This document shows, in pieces, positions 6,799 to 13,942 of a stretch of DNA of 32,549 nt. Positions within the stretch are counted from its first letter, which is position 1, and each line of letters starts with the position of its first letter. The translations under genes and the position numbers were made by a program. Origin of the DNA: Halorubrum salsamenti (GTDB taxonomy: Archaea; Halobacteriota; Halobacteria; Halobacteriales; Haloferacaceae); NCBI RefSeq assembly GCF_007671685.1, contig NZ_VCNL01000011.1, forward strand, positions 1 through 32,549, given 5' to 3'. The notes beneath the pieces are model-generated. The model did no database searches and was not told where the DNA came from. It saw only the letters and a program-made list of their open reading frames with translations.

Positions 6799-8016
6799 TC
6801 ATGTCGATCGTGCCCTGAACACACTCGCGATGAGGTACGCGTACCCGAACGCACCAAAGAGCGTGAGCCAACGGCCGAGAGTGATCGCTTGTGTCGAAAG
6901 AGACGCCGTCGAGGAATTGAAGACGGCGATCACAGCGGCACCGAGGATCTCAATCCCGAGTCCGCAAGCGAGCGCAGCGATCGCTACGCTCGCGGAACGG
7001 TTCGACGACCCGGGAAACGCGCCCAGCCGCGGCGGATAGAACTGAAACGATGTTCCGACGATCATCAGGCCGAGAAAGCCGAGCAGGTTGACTCGGAGGT
7101 GGGTCTCGATCAACGCCGGAGACGTTCCGCCGACTGCGAAGAGACCGCCGAAAAGGACGCCGATGACGCCGAACGTCGCGCTTGGGAGAAGGGCGTACAA
7201 TCCGATTCGGCGTTTGTCGGACTGGAACCACATTCCGAAGACGACGAGCGCGAAGCCGACCATCGCGATCACCATCAGAGCGGCACCGAGTGGGAGCAAT
7301 CGTTCGTCGACGAACCCGCCGGCGATGATCCCGGGGGCAGTCGCGGCAACGGGTAGGACAAGGGCGGCCGACGATCGGGTCGGATGTGCGCCGAGGAACC
7401 GCGGAAGCAGTCGAAAGCCGAGCGTGACCACGAGCAACGTCGCAGCCCCGGCGGCCAAGAGATGCGTTGCGGCAGCCTGGACGCCGATCAGCGGCGGGAG
7501 TTCGCTGGCCTGTCCGGCGACGTTCTCGTAGCTACCGGCGAGGAGATACAGGAGAACGATCGGGACGAAGCGATTCGCGAATCGGTCGAGCGGCCGTCGG
7601 TCGGCGTTGTGATCCCCGGTTCCAGTCGTCCCGCGTCGGAGTGGTCCGGCGATCGTCAGTACGATTGATCCGACGAACACGGCGACGCCGACCGCCCAGA
7701 GCACACCGCCGAGAACGCCGAGGTCGACACGGAAGCGACGAACGAGAAGCGGGTCGAGCGCGAAACACGCAGTCCCCATAACGATGAAGGGAAACTGGAC
7801 CATCGGGGCGTGTTCGAAGACGAGATCAGCGTCGAAGTACGCCGGCACGAGGGCGTAGGATTTGCCGAAGATGACGTGGAACACGAACCCGAACACGCCC
7901 AACGCCACCGTCGTGCGTCGCGGGAGGCCAGCAACAGTGGCAACCTGCCAACAACAGAGTGCGATCACCCCGATGAGAACGTATCGACGCGACCAGCGTG
8001 AGATTTCAGCGGCCAT
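6799..8016 (-). CDS. NnrS-like multipass membrane protein
   Basis: A 405-residue, very hydrophobic protein with about 12 predicted membrane segments. Conserved-looking histidines sit in or next to helices: FHVIFGKSYAL near residue 47, a lone His near 69, THLLAAGAA near 184 and THLRVNLLGF near 305. This layout recalls NnrS, a heme- and copper-containing membrane protein found with denitrification genes that helps cells withstand nitric oxide, and also the heme-copper oxidase subunit I fold. The low direct similarity makes the family name tentative. Its place between nirK and a truncated hemoglobin supports an NO-related role. Confidence 0.6.
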   Translation of the reverse strand: MAAEISRWSRRYVLIGVIALCCWQVATVAGLPRRTTVALGVFGFVFHVIFGKSYALVPAYFDADLVFEHAPMVQFPFIVMGTACFALDPLLVRRFRVDLGVLGGVLWAVGVAVFVGSIVLTIAGPLRRGTTGTGDHNADRRPLDRFANRFVPIVLLYLLAGSYENVAGQASELPPLIGVQAAATHLLAAGAATLLVVTLGFRLLPRFLGAHPTRSSAALVLPVAATAPGIIAGGFVDERLLPLGAALMVIAMVGFALVVFGMWFQSDKRRIGLYALLPSATFGVIGVLFGGLFAVGGTSPALIETHLRVNLLGFLGLMIVGTSFQFYPPRLGAFPGSSNRSASVAIAALACGLGIEILGAAVIAVFNSSTASLSTQAITLGRWLTLFGAFGYAYLIASVFRARST

Positions 8017-8067
8017 GGTTCACTTCTGCTATTCTCGAGGTACTTGATCTGTTCTGTCAATTGCCCG

Positions 8068-8355
8068 TTACTCGTCGGCAACCGATTTTGTCCGAACGTA
8101 GTATGGCCCATCCCAATTTCGGACCCACTCCGGAGCAGCAGGGTGCGATTGTAACTGATTCGCCTCGTACGATTCGTCCGGGAACACAGTTCCCTCCTCG
8201 TCAGTTCCGTCCTCCCAGGGTATTTCGAACGTTACTGGTTCCCGATTTTTGGCGGGAGTCAGTTGTTTGTCTGCCCCATCGTCTAGGTGGTACGGTCCGT
8301 CGACCCATTCTTGTGGATTGAATGTGACTGCTATATCTGATTTTGTATTTGTCAT
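8068..8355 (-). CDS. Conserved-looking hypothetical acidic protein
   Basis: A 95-residue soluble, strongly acidic protein that I do not recognise. It contains two similar stretches: EWVDGPYHLDDG near residue 16 and EWVRNWDGPYYVRT near residue 76. Each pairs Trp with DGPY and an aromatic residue, which suggests a small internal duplication or a symmetric fold. There are no cysteines, signal peptide or membrane segments. It lies in the same direction as, and 51 nt before, the NnrS-like gene, so the two may be cotranscribed. The codon use fits a real haloarchaeal gene. Confidence 0.6.
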   Translation of the reverse strand: MTNTKSDIAVTFNPQEWVDGPYHLDDGADKQLTPAKNREPVTFEIPWEDGTDEEGTVFPDESYEANQLQSHPAAPEWVRNWDGPYYVRTKSVADE

Positions 8356-8560
8356 GGTAATCGATATTCCGGTGTGTTCTCATATTCTCGCAGAAAGACC
8401 GAAAAGGGATAGGATGACTCTCACTCCGTGGGATACGAAGCGGCACTCATCTCCAAATCCACGTGAGAGTCTCCGTTCGCCTCCGATCTGACGAACCGAT
8501 ATCCACTGAGATCGGGGTACGAAGACGAATCCATTTCCCCGGTGACAGCGAATGGTGAAT

Positions 8561-9232
8561 ATGGCACAGGCTCGACTCAACGTTGATCTCCCAGACGGAC
8601 CGTGGGTCGGTGAGGTCTCTCGGGACTTCCCGGAAGCACGGATTCAGGTACTCAGTGCGACCCCCGGAGACGGTGCGGGGTTCGCGCTCGTGAAGATCAC
8701 CGCTGACGATATTGATGAAATTCTGGACGCGATAACGGTCCACGACACGATCGAGGAAGTCTCGGTAATGGCGTTGAGTGACGGGGTTGCCACCGTCCAA
8801 GTCGAGGCACATGCACCGCTGTTGATGGCGGCTGCACGGCAGGCCGGCATCCCGATCGAGATGCCCGTTGAGATCGAGAACGGAGTGGCCCGAATCGACG
8901 TCACCGGCGCCCACGAGCGCATCGCCGACTTCGGGAAGATGCTTCGAGGCGTCGGTGCGGAGTTCGATGTCGAGTACGTTCAACAGCGGCTGAACCCGGC
9001 TGAATCGCTCACCGAGCGGCAGCGAGAGCTGTTGTTCGAGGCGGTCGAACGCGGTTACTACGACGTGCCACGCACCTGTACGTTGACAGAGGTCGCCGAA
9101 CACGTCGGGATCGCGAAATCCACGTGCAGCGAGACACTCCAACGCGTGGAACGAACGATCGTCCGGGAGTTCGTCGACGATCTCCCTCGAAATCCGCTCG
9201 AATTCGATCCCGGCACAGACACCGATACGTAG
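8561..9232 (+). CDS. HTH-10 (Bat/DmsR-type) transcriptional regulator
   Basis: A 223-residue protein with an N-terminal ligand-sensing-like region (residues 1-145) of the type common in haloarchaeal HTH-10 regulators, then a C-terminal HTH-10 domain starting at LTERQRELLFEAVERGYY and carrying the recognition region HVGIAKSTCSETLQRVE. An in-frame ATG at 8552 is an alternative start. NarO, the known denitrification activator, has a cluster of N-terminal cysteines. This protein has only two cysteines, both in the HTH domain, so it is not a canonical NarO and cannot hold the same metal centre. Its place next to GAACATGTTC-controlled genes makes it a good candidate regulator of the island. Confidence 0.82.
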   Translation: MAQARLNVDLPDGPWVGEVSRDFPEARIQVLSATPGDGAGFALVKITADDIDEILDAITVHDTIEEVSVMALSDGVATVQVEAHAPLLMAAARQAGIPIEMPVEIENGVARIDVTGAHERIADFGKMLRGVGAEFDVEYVQQRLNPAESLTERQRELLFEAVERGYYDVPRTCTLTEVAEHVGIAKSTCSETLQRVERTIVREFVDDLPRNPLEFDPGTDTDT

Positions 9233-9255
9233 AGCGTCGGTCTCAACGATTCGTG

Positions 9256-9290
9256 ACGAATGGGAGGTCGTCGGGATTGCACCCGTGACC
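9256..9290. terminator. Hairpin after the HTH-10 regulator
   Basis: AGGTCGTCGGG and CCCCGACCT form an imperfect stem of about 9 bp with one bulge around a short loop, 25 nt after the regulator's stop. There is no clear T-run. It could aid termination or be a structured spacer before site 3. Confidence 0.3.
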
Positions 9291-9322
9291 CCCGACCTGG
9301 CTCTCCGCAAAGCGGAACGTAG

Positions 9323-9334
9323 CGAACATGTTCG
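9323..9334. promoter_or_regulatory. CGAACATGTTCG palindrome, site 3 (CGCGG gene promoter)
   Basis: An exact copy of site 1. Its centre is about 44 nt before the ATG at 9373. If transcription starts at or near the ATG, as is common in haloarchaea, the site is in the same activator position as at the multicopper oxidase gene. The reading frame that opens inside this palindrome at 9328 is therefore unlikely to be the true start. Confidence 0.65.
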
Positions 9335-9372
9335 CACAGACATGGAGGCGTGTCCGTCTCATACATATTCTC

Positions 9373-9714
9373 ATGTCCACACGGAACCAGCAATCAGACC
9401 GCGAACGTACCACGGCTGCCTCCGAAACCAACGAGTTGGCACCCTCATTTCTCGATGAGGAGCATGATGCGTCGTGGTCCGCAAACCTCGAACAGGAACG
9501 GTACGCTGACGATCGAGAGACGCTAATCGAGCACGCCCTTGCGGCGATCAATCAGACGGAACCTGACTACCACGTCAACCTCGTCACGCATCCGAACCAC
9601 GGCACTCCCGAGGAGTACCTTGAGGCGCCGATCCACGACCACTACCCGGACGCAGAGACCAGCGTCGTCGATCAGTGCGGTTGTGGCGGCTACGTGTATC
9701 GCGTCCAGCAGTGA
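9373..9714 (+). CDS. CGCGG-motif small protein, candidate radical-SAM-modified RiPP
   Basis: A 113-residue acidic protein. The first 40 residues are low-complexity. The rest holds WSANLEQERYADDRETLIEH, a central YHVNLVTHPNHGTPEEYL block and a C-terminal DQCGCGGYVYRVQQ with C102 and C104. This matches what I recall of a haloarchaeal family annotated as CGCGG family putative rSAM-modified RiPP, in which the CGCGG motif near the C terminus would be modified by a radical-SAM enzyme. No radical-SAM gene lies in this window. The start at 9373 is chosen because the CGAACATGTTCG operator covers the earlier ATG. It is convergent with the hemoglobin gene. A metal-binding role is also possible. Confidence 0.75.
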   Translation: MSTRNQQSDRERTTAASETNELAPSFLDEEHDASWSANLEQERYADDRETLIEHALAAINQTEPDYHVNLVTHPNHGTPEEYLEAPIHDHYPDAETSVVDQCGCGGYVYRVQQ

Positions 9715-9759
9715 GTTGTGAAAAAAGCTCCTCAGAAAGACCTCTCGACTTACATGCGT

Positions 9760-10134
9760 TTACTGGGCCACGACATCCGGCTTGAGCGCACCGACTTCAT
9801 CGAGGATCGCGTCGACGTCGTCCTCGGTGACACCGTTCTCTCTGAGCGCTTCGGCGAGGTATGTCGCAACGCGACCGAAGGCTTCCCCGGTGATTCCCAT
9901 TCCCTCGTGAGCAGCCTGCATATCGGCGCCGTCGTATGATACCGGGCCGCCTGCTACGGCACTTATGAATTGTACTTGGTGAGCGTACAGCGCATCACGG
10001 TCGATATCTTCGAAATACGGCTGAAGAAGTGAATCTGAGAAGACACGATCATAAAAATCGGCCACGACAGATTCGACAGCTTCATTTCCGCCGATCCTTG
10101 CGTAGATTGTTTGCGTTTTCGCCACTACTGTCAC
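9760..10134 (-). CDS. Group 1 truncated hemoglobin (trHbN-like)
   Basis: A 124-residue truncated globin starting at a GTG. Visible family features are the opening YARIGG, the B-helix DFYDRV with Tyr B10 at residue 28, the HQVQFISAVAGGP segment and the proximal heme ligand H76 in AAHEGMGIT. Group 1 truncated hemoglobins commonly convert nitric oxide and oxygen to nitrate, which removes the toxic product of NirK. A second in-frame GTG three codons downstream is an alternative start. A GAACATGTTC site lies about 36 nt upstream, which ties it to the denitrification genes. Confidence 0.9.
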   Translation of the reverse strand: MTVVAKTQTIYARIGGNEAVESVVADFYDRVFSDSLLQPYFEDIDRDALYAHQVQFISAVAGGPVSYDGADMQAAHEGMGITGEAFGRVATYLAEALRENGVTEDDVDAILDEVGALKPDVVAQ

Positions 10135-10164
10135 TTAATATCTCAAGAATAAGACTGCTCCGAA

Positions 10165-10176
10165 AGAACATGTTCG
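10165..10176. promoter_or_regulatory. AGAACATGTTCG palindrome, site 4 (hemoglobin/TDT divergent promoter)
   Basis: The core GAACATGTTC (10166-10175) lies between the divergent hemoglobin (start 10134) and transporter (start 10291). It is about 36 nt from the hemoglobin start, matching the spacing at site 3, and about 115 nt from the transporter start. It probably serves the hemoglobin first and may act on both. Confidence 0.6.
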
Positions 10177-10290
10177 GTGAATGTCTTCCGGGATGTGGTT
10201 AGGTGTGATCTCGTAACGGTACCCATTTACCATCCGCCCGGCCAAAATCCGACAATACGGTGGGATCGACCCCCACTTTGAGCGACTGAA

Positions 10291-11475
10291 ATGACCAATT
10301 CATCCGGAATCGACGACCGGTCTACCTCTGTTAACAGGGAGACACTCGCTGCCTCTCTCGGTAGCGCTCTCAAGATACTCGACCCGGCATACTTCGGATT
10401 CGTCATGTCGACTGGGATCGTCTCAATTTCCTTCTTCGAGCTGGGTATCACAATTATCGCGCGGCCGCTAGCGGTGTTCAACGTCGCCTGTTACGCGTTG
10501 TTGCTTGCGCTGTTCGCAGTTCGAGCTGCGGCCTTTCCCAAACGCACGCTCGCCGATCTACGGAACCGAGACCGACACTGGGGCACGCTGACCTTCATTG
10601 TTGCCACGAATACCATCGGGGTTCAGTTTCTGCTGTTCTTCGATATTGTCGCGGTGGCGGCCGCGATGTGGGGCGTGACCGTCGTCGCCACGCCACTGCT
10701 GCTGTACTACCTGTTTGTAACCGAGATCATCGGCACGGGAAAGGCGGGTGTGAGCGAGCGGATCGACGGCGCCTTCTTGCTCGTGATCGTCTGCATGCAG
10801 TCGCTCGCAGTCCTCGGCGGGTTGCTTGCTGAACCGCTGGCAGGGTACGGAAACGTAGTCGTCCTGTTGAGCATGAGCTACTTCGGCTCTGGGTATGTCC
10901 TCTACTTCGTCGTCGTTACTGTCGTCAGCTATCGACTCCTCGATGGCCCCATCCGCCCGGACGATTGGACCGGCCCGTATTGGATCACGATGGGCGCGGC
11001 GGCGATCACGACGCTCGCGGGGACGACGCTCGGCCCGGGGCTGGTGGCGTTTCAAGGCTGGGAACCGTATGCACCAGTGATAGTCGGCGTAACGTTCCTC
11101 GCGTGGGCGATCGCCTCTTGGTGGATCCCCCTGCTGCTCGCGATTGACGTCTGGAAGTTCCTCACCGATGGGGTCGACGGCCGACCGCCAATTTGGGTGA
11201 TTGTGGCCCCGTGGTTGCGGCTCGGATTCGGTAGGGGGGTTCACACGTACTCGCCGACTGCGTGGGGGCGGGTGTTCCCGATGGGGATGTACACGGCGTG
11301 TACGCTGAATCTCGCCGGGATTGGAACCTTCGGACTGCTTTCCGTCGTGCCTGTGTACTGGAGTTGGTTTGCGCTGGTGGTGTGGGCGCTGACGCTTGTC
11401 GGAATGGCACGGGCACTCGGACGGGTGTTTTTCAGCATCGATCCGACGGAGGAACCGGCTCGGGAGTCCGTGTGA
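10291..11475 (+). CDS. TDT/SLAC1 family transporter
   Basis: A 394-residue membrane protein with about ten predicted helices. The opening YFGFVMSTGIVSISFFELG is typical of the tellurite-resistance/dicarboxylate transporter (TDT) family, which includes the C4-dicarboxylate exporter Mae1, TehA and the plant anion channel SLAC1. Some members pass small anions such as nitrate, chloride or sulfite. Beside nirK and a hemoglobin, nitrate or nitrite movement is a reasonable guess, but the sequence alone does not show the substrate. The N-terminal 28 residues are polar and cytoplasmic. It is divergent from the hemoglobin gene. Confidence 0.82.
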   Translation: MTNSSGIDDRSTSVNRETLAASLGSALKILDPAYFGFVMSTGIVSISFFELGITIIARPLAVFNVACYALLLALFAVRAAAFPKRTLADLRNRDRHWGTLTFIVATNTIGVQFLLFFDIVAVAAAMWGVTVVATPLLLYYLFVTEIIGTGKAGVSERIDGAFLLVIVCMQSLAVLGGLLAEPLAGYGNVVVLLSMSYFGSGYVLYFVVVTVVSYRLLDGPIRPDDWTGPYWITMGAAAITTLAGTTLGPGLVAFQGWEPYAPVIVGVTFLAWAIASWWIPLLLAIDVWKFLTDGVDGRPPIWVIVAPWLRLGFGRGVHTYSPTAWGRVFPMGMYTACTLNLAGIGTFGLLSVVPVYWSWFALVVWALTLVGMARALGRVFFSIDPTEEPARESV

Positions 11476-11559
11476 CGGACGCTATCTCGGGTAGAAGAGA
11501 GCGGTCACCCGATGGTCTCGTAGCGTTTTCGCCGGCTGGAAATAGTAAGGCTAAGACCT

Positions 11560-11690
11560 CGTCATCAGGGCGGAGAGAAGATAACTCTACGTGAATGGCA
11601 CCCTTCATGCCGACCACCTCATGCGGTGTACAGACGTACGTATAGGTGCCAGACCATTCGTCTTTAGTTAAGCTTGAGAGTGATACAATT
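11560..11690 (-). pseudogene. Halocyanin (blue copper protein) C-terminal remnant
   Basis: On the minus strand this stretch encodes WSGTYTYVCTPHEVVGMKG and then AIHVE, the C-terminal copper loop of a halocyanin/plastocyanin-type cupredoxin with Cys, His and Met ligands in place. The upstream sequence lacks the first His ligand and the rest of the domain, and no Tat signal is seen. The open frame around it (11432-11836) is otherwise unlike a cupredoxin. Halocyanins carry electrons to enzymes such as NirK, so this may be a lost electron donor of the island. The remaining sequence between 11476 and 11882 holds no other gene that I can support. Confidence 0.55.
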
Positions 11691-11882
11691 CTCAAAAGTA
11701 TGCTTGTCAGTATTAGAGGCGGGAGAAGATACAGATGAGACACCAGTACTGGCGAGATCGAGCGATAAGTAACCATCACAAACGCCCTTCTATTGCCGTA
11801 GCTGGTGTGGCTAGGCCGTATTTGGGCGAAAACCACGGCTACCGAGTATTACTGATAGTATTAACTAAAGACGGATGGGGTG

Positions 11883-12164
11883 TCAGTTTGCGTGATCGAT
11901 GTACTGGTTTTCCCACTCTACTCGGGCCTCGATCTCTCGAGTTCCTCGACGAGTGGTGGTATACTCGTTAGTTCGTCGATCACGCTGACTTTTTTCGACC
12001 AGCCCCTTCTCGACAAGTGTGTCGAGATTTGGATACAGCCGCCCGTGATGGATCTCTTTTTCGTAGTAGTCTTCGAGTTCGTCTTTGATTGCGAGCCCGT
12101 GTGGGTCCTCAAGCCCGGCAATAACATACAGGAGATCGCGCTGAAAGCCAGTGAGATCGTACAT
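11883..12164 (-). CDS. PadR-like winged-helix regulator
   Basis: A 93-residue PadR-type regulator. It opens with LTGFQRDLLYVIAGLEDPHGLAI and continues with the wing region GRLYPNLDTLVEKGLVEKS, both typical of small haloarchaeal PadR proteins. The family binds DNA as a dimer and usually represses a nearby gene or its own gene. No obvious target lies next to it: the small winged-helix gene at 12320 runs in the same direction upstream. It has no ligand domain beyond the minimal fold. Confidence 0.85.
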   Translation of the reverse strand: MYDLTGFQRDLLYVIAGLEDPHGLAIKDELEDYYEKEIHHGRLYPNLDTLVEKGLVEKSQRDRRTNEYTTTRRGTREIEARVEWENQYIDHAN

Positions 12165-12319
12165 CGTTCGCGTCTCGAGTTATATTCATGAAATACTATC
12201 GATTTCTGGTATATCGGAAGTAACGAACCATCTGGGGAAGATCTGTTGTGTTTGGTACAGGCGTGAACTAGCGATAAGAGAGAGAGAAGAGTCTGATAGA
12301 CAACAGACGTACCAACTCG

Positions 12320-12553
12320 TCACGAGCGTGGTGGAATCCGAATTTCGTCACCAACCTCATACAGATACCCCTTCAGGAGTAGCTGTTTGATTATATCGCG
12401 TCCGTCGGCAGGCTTGATTCCGTGATCTTCGAGGTATGTGATAGCTATCTCACGCGTAAGCGGGTTGGTATCGCCCAGTTCTTCGAGATATGCCTCAAGA
12501 TGATTGAGGACATTTTCTTCAGCTGGTGCGATGGGCCGCCGCGAATTCGCCAT
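12320..12553 (-). CDS. Small winged-helix-like protein
   Basis: A 77-residue protein with helices at residues 11-26 (AEENVLNHLEAYLEEL) and 34-45. A final stretch ADGRDIIKQLLLKGYLYEVGDEIRIPP looks like the recognition helix and wing of a winged-helix fold. No family name comes to mind. Its size and acidity fit a real haloarchaeal gene. It is upstream of and parallel to the PadR gene with about 155 nt between, so it is probably a separate unit. A DNA-binding or protein-adaptor role is possible. Confidence 0.6.
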   Translation of the reverse strand: MANSRRPIAPAEENVLNHLEAYLEELGDTNPLTREIAITYLEDHGIKPADGRDIIKQLLLKGYLYEVGDEIRIPPRS

Positions 12554-12714
12554 TGCCAGTACCTATGAAACGCAGATAGTAGGACATTGGGATCATCGCC
12601 AGACCCCCACCTCCACACCGGTTTTCCAGTGTTCTCACTAGATTTCACGACTCTGTAATTTCGGTACACGGTGGCGGATTTCACGGGTATCGGACGCTCC
12701 GGCGAAGGTTATAA

Positions 12715-13485
12715 ATGGTGTCTTTCAGCAGCATTTCGCGGAACTTTAGTGACGGTGTCGCGTTGGTAGCGGGTGCGGGGTCGGGGATCGGCAGAGCGAC
12801 TGCGGAGCGATTCGCCGACGAGGGAGCCGATGTCGTTGTCGTGGATATCGACGACGAGGCTGGCGGAGAGACAGTCAGCCGCATCGAAAACGACGGCGGG
12901 AACGCAACGTTCGTCCGCACTGATGTCAGCGACTCCACTGAGGTCAAGGCGATGATTGAGCGTGCGCTTGAAGAGTATGGCCGCCTCGATTTCGCAGTGA
13001 ACAACGTCGCCACCGGAGCCGATCCCGCGCCAGTAACCGACATCTCCGAGCAGGATTGGGACCGCGTCACCAGCATCTCCCAGAAAGGCGTGTGGCTCGG
13101 GCTGAAACATGAGATACCGGCTCTTCTGGACTCCGGTGGCGGGGCTATCGTCAACACTGCCTCACACGCCGGGATACGGGGCAGTCCCGGTCGGACGCCC
13201 TACAGCGCGAGCAAACACGGCGTTGTCGGGCTCACGCGGTCGGTCACGCTCGAATTCGCCGCAGACGGTATCAGAGTTAATGCAGTCTGTCCGACAATCG
13301 TTAACACACGTGCCCTCCAGTCGATGTCTCCCGAGGAGCAGGATGAAGTCACCGCCGGCGTGCCGATGGGTCGACCGGCCGATCCCGCCGAAGTGGCGAG
13401 CGTGATCGTGTGGCTCTGCTCGGACGACGCTTCGTTCGTCACTGGGCACGCGCTTCCCGTCGATGGTGGCCAGACGCAGCGGTGA
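12715..13485 (+). CDS. Short-chain dehydrogenase/reductase (SDR)
   Basis: A classical 256-residue SDR using NAD(P)H. The nucleotide site is GAGSGIG near residue 21, the acidic residue after the second strand (VVVDIDD) favours NAD over NADP, and NNVA marks the fourth strand. The catalytic Ser lies in NTASHAG and the YSASK motif carries Tyr and Lys. The C-terminal DGGQTQR end is typical. The family oxidises or reduces alcohols, sugars and ketones; the substrate cannot be told here. It is not in an obvious operon. Confidence 0.9.
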   Translation: MVSFSSISRNFSDGVALVAGAGSGIGRATAERFADEGADVVVVDIDDEAGGETVSRIENDGGNATFVRTDVSDSTEVKAMIERALEEYGRLDFAVNNVATGADPAPVTDISEQDWDRVTSISQKGVWLGLKHEIPALLDSGGGAIVNTASHAGIRGSPGRTPYSASKHGVVGLTRSVTLEFAADGIRVNAVCPTIVNTRALQSMSPEEQDEVTAGVPMGRPADPAEVASVIVWLCSDDASFVTGHALPVDGGQTQR

Positions 13486-13502
13486 GTGACGGATCCAGCC
13501 GG

Positions 13503-13711
13503 TCACGAGAGTCGGTACTGTCCGTCGTGCAACTGTTTGAACTCGTCGAGGAGATCCGGCGGAGGGCTAACTGAGGGGTAGTTTTCGTCGGTTGTTGTTC
13601 TAAACCAGCAGGGTGGTCGTCGAACCACACCTACGAGCATGCCTCCGGGGAAACATCTACGAAATCACGCTGCAGCGCCGCAACGTACGTCTCCTCAAGG
13701 AGCTCAGTCAT
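13503..13711 (-). pseudogene. Decayed small gene remnant
   Basis: Read from the ATG at 13711, the minus strand gives MTELLEETYVAALQRDFVDV and then an in-frame amber stop. The same frame continues with VWFDDHPAGLEQQ, and after a shift the last part reads DENYPSVSPPPDLLDEFKQL to a TGA at 13503. The pieces look like one haloarchaeal protein of about 70 residues broken by a stop and a frameshift. I do not recognise the family. The rest of the 13486-13843 gap shows nothing else. Confidence 0.35.
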
Positions 13712-13942
13712 GGTGATAATTTCTTCCCGGACGTCCGATGCCCAGTGTAGTCACACTCCGTGGTGAATTGCTTGGATGTCAAACCACGTGGCTTTCACCT
13801 ACACCGTTTGTAATAATCTGCGTCTTTGGGCTTGTGAACATAATTGGCTCACCGTGAACGTCCTCCGGTTCTGATTCAGGGCGACCACTCCCCCATAGCG
13901 GATGACTTACGGGGAGCGCTCACCGAAAGAGTAATAGAGCGA

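Noticed and set aside
9256..9290. A tRNA-like hairpin after the HTH-10 regulator
   Set aside because: No acceptor, D and anticodon arms can be formed; only one imperfect stem is present.
11432..11836. Complete minus-strand protein containing the copper loop
   Set aside because: Only about 25 residues look like a cupredoxin. The rest has no signal peptide or fold and crosses promoter-like DNA, so it is treated as a remnant.
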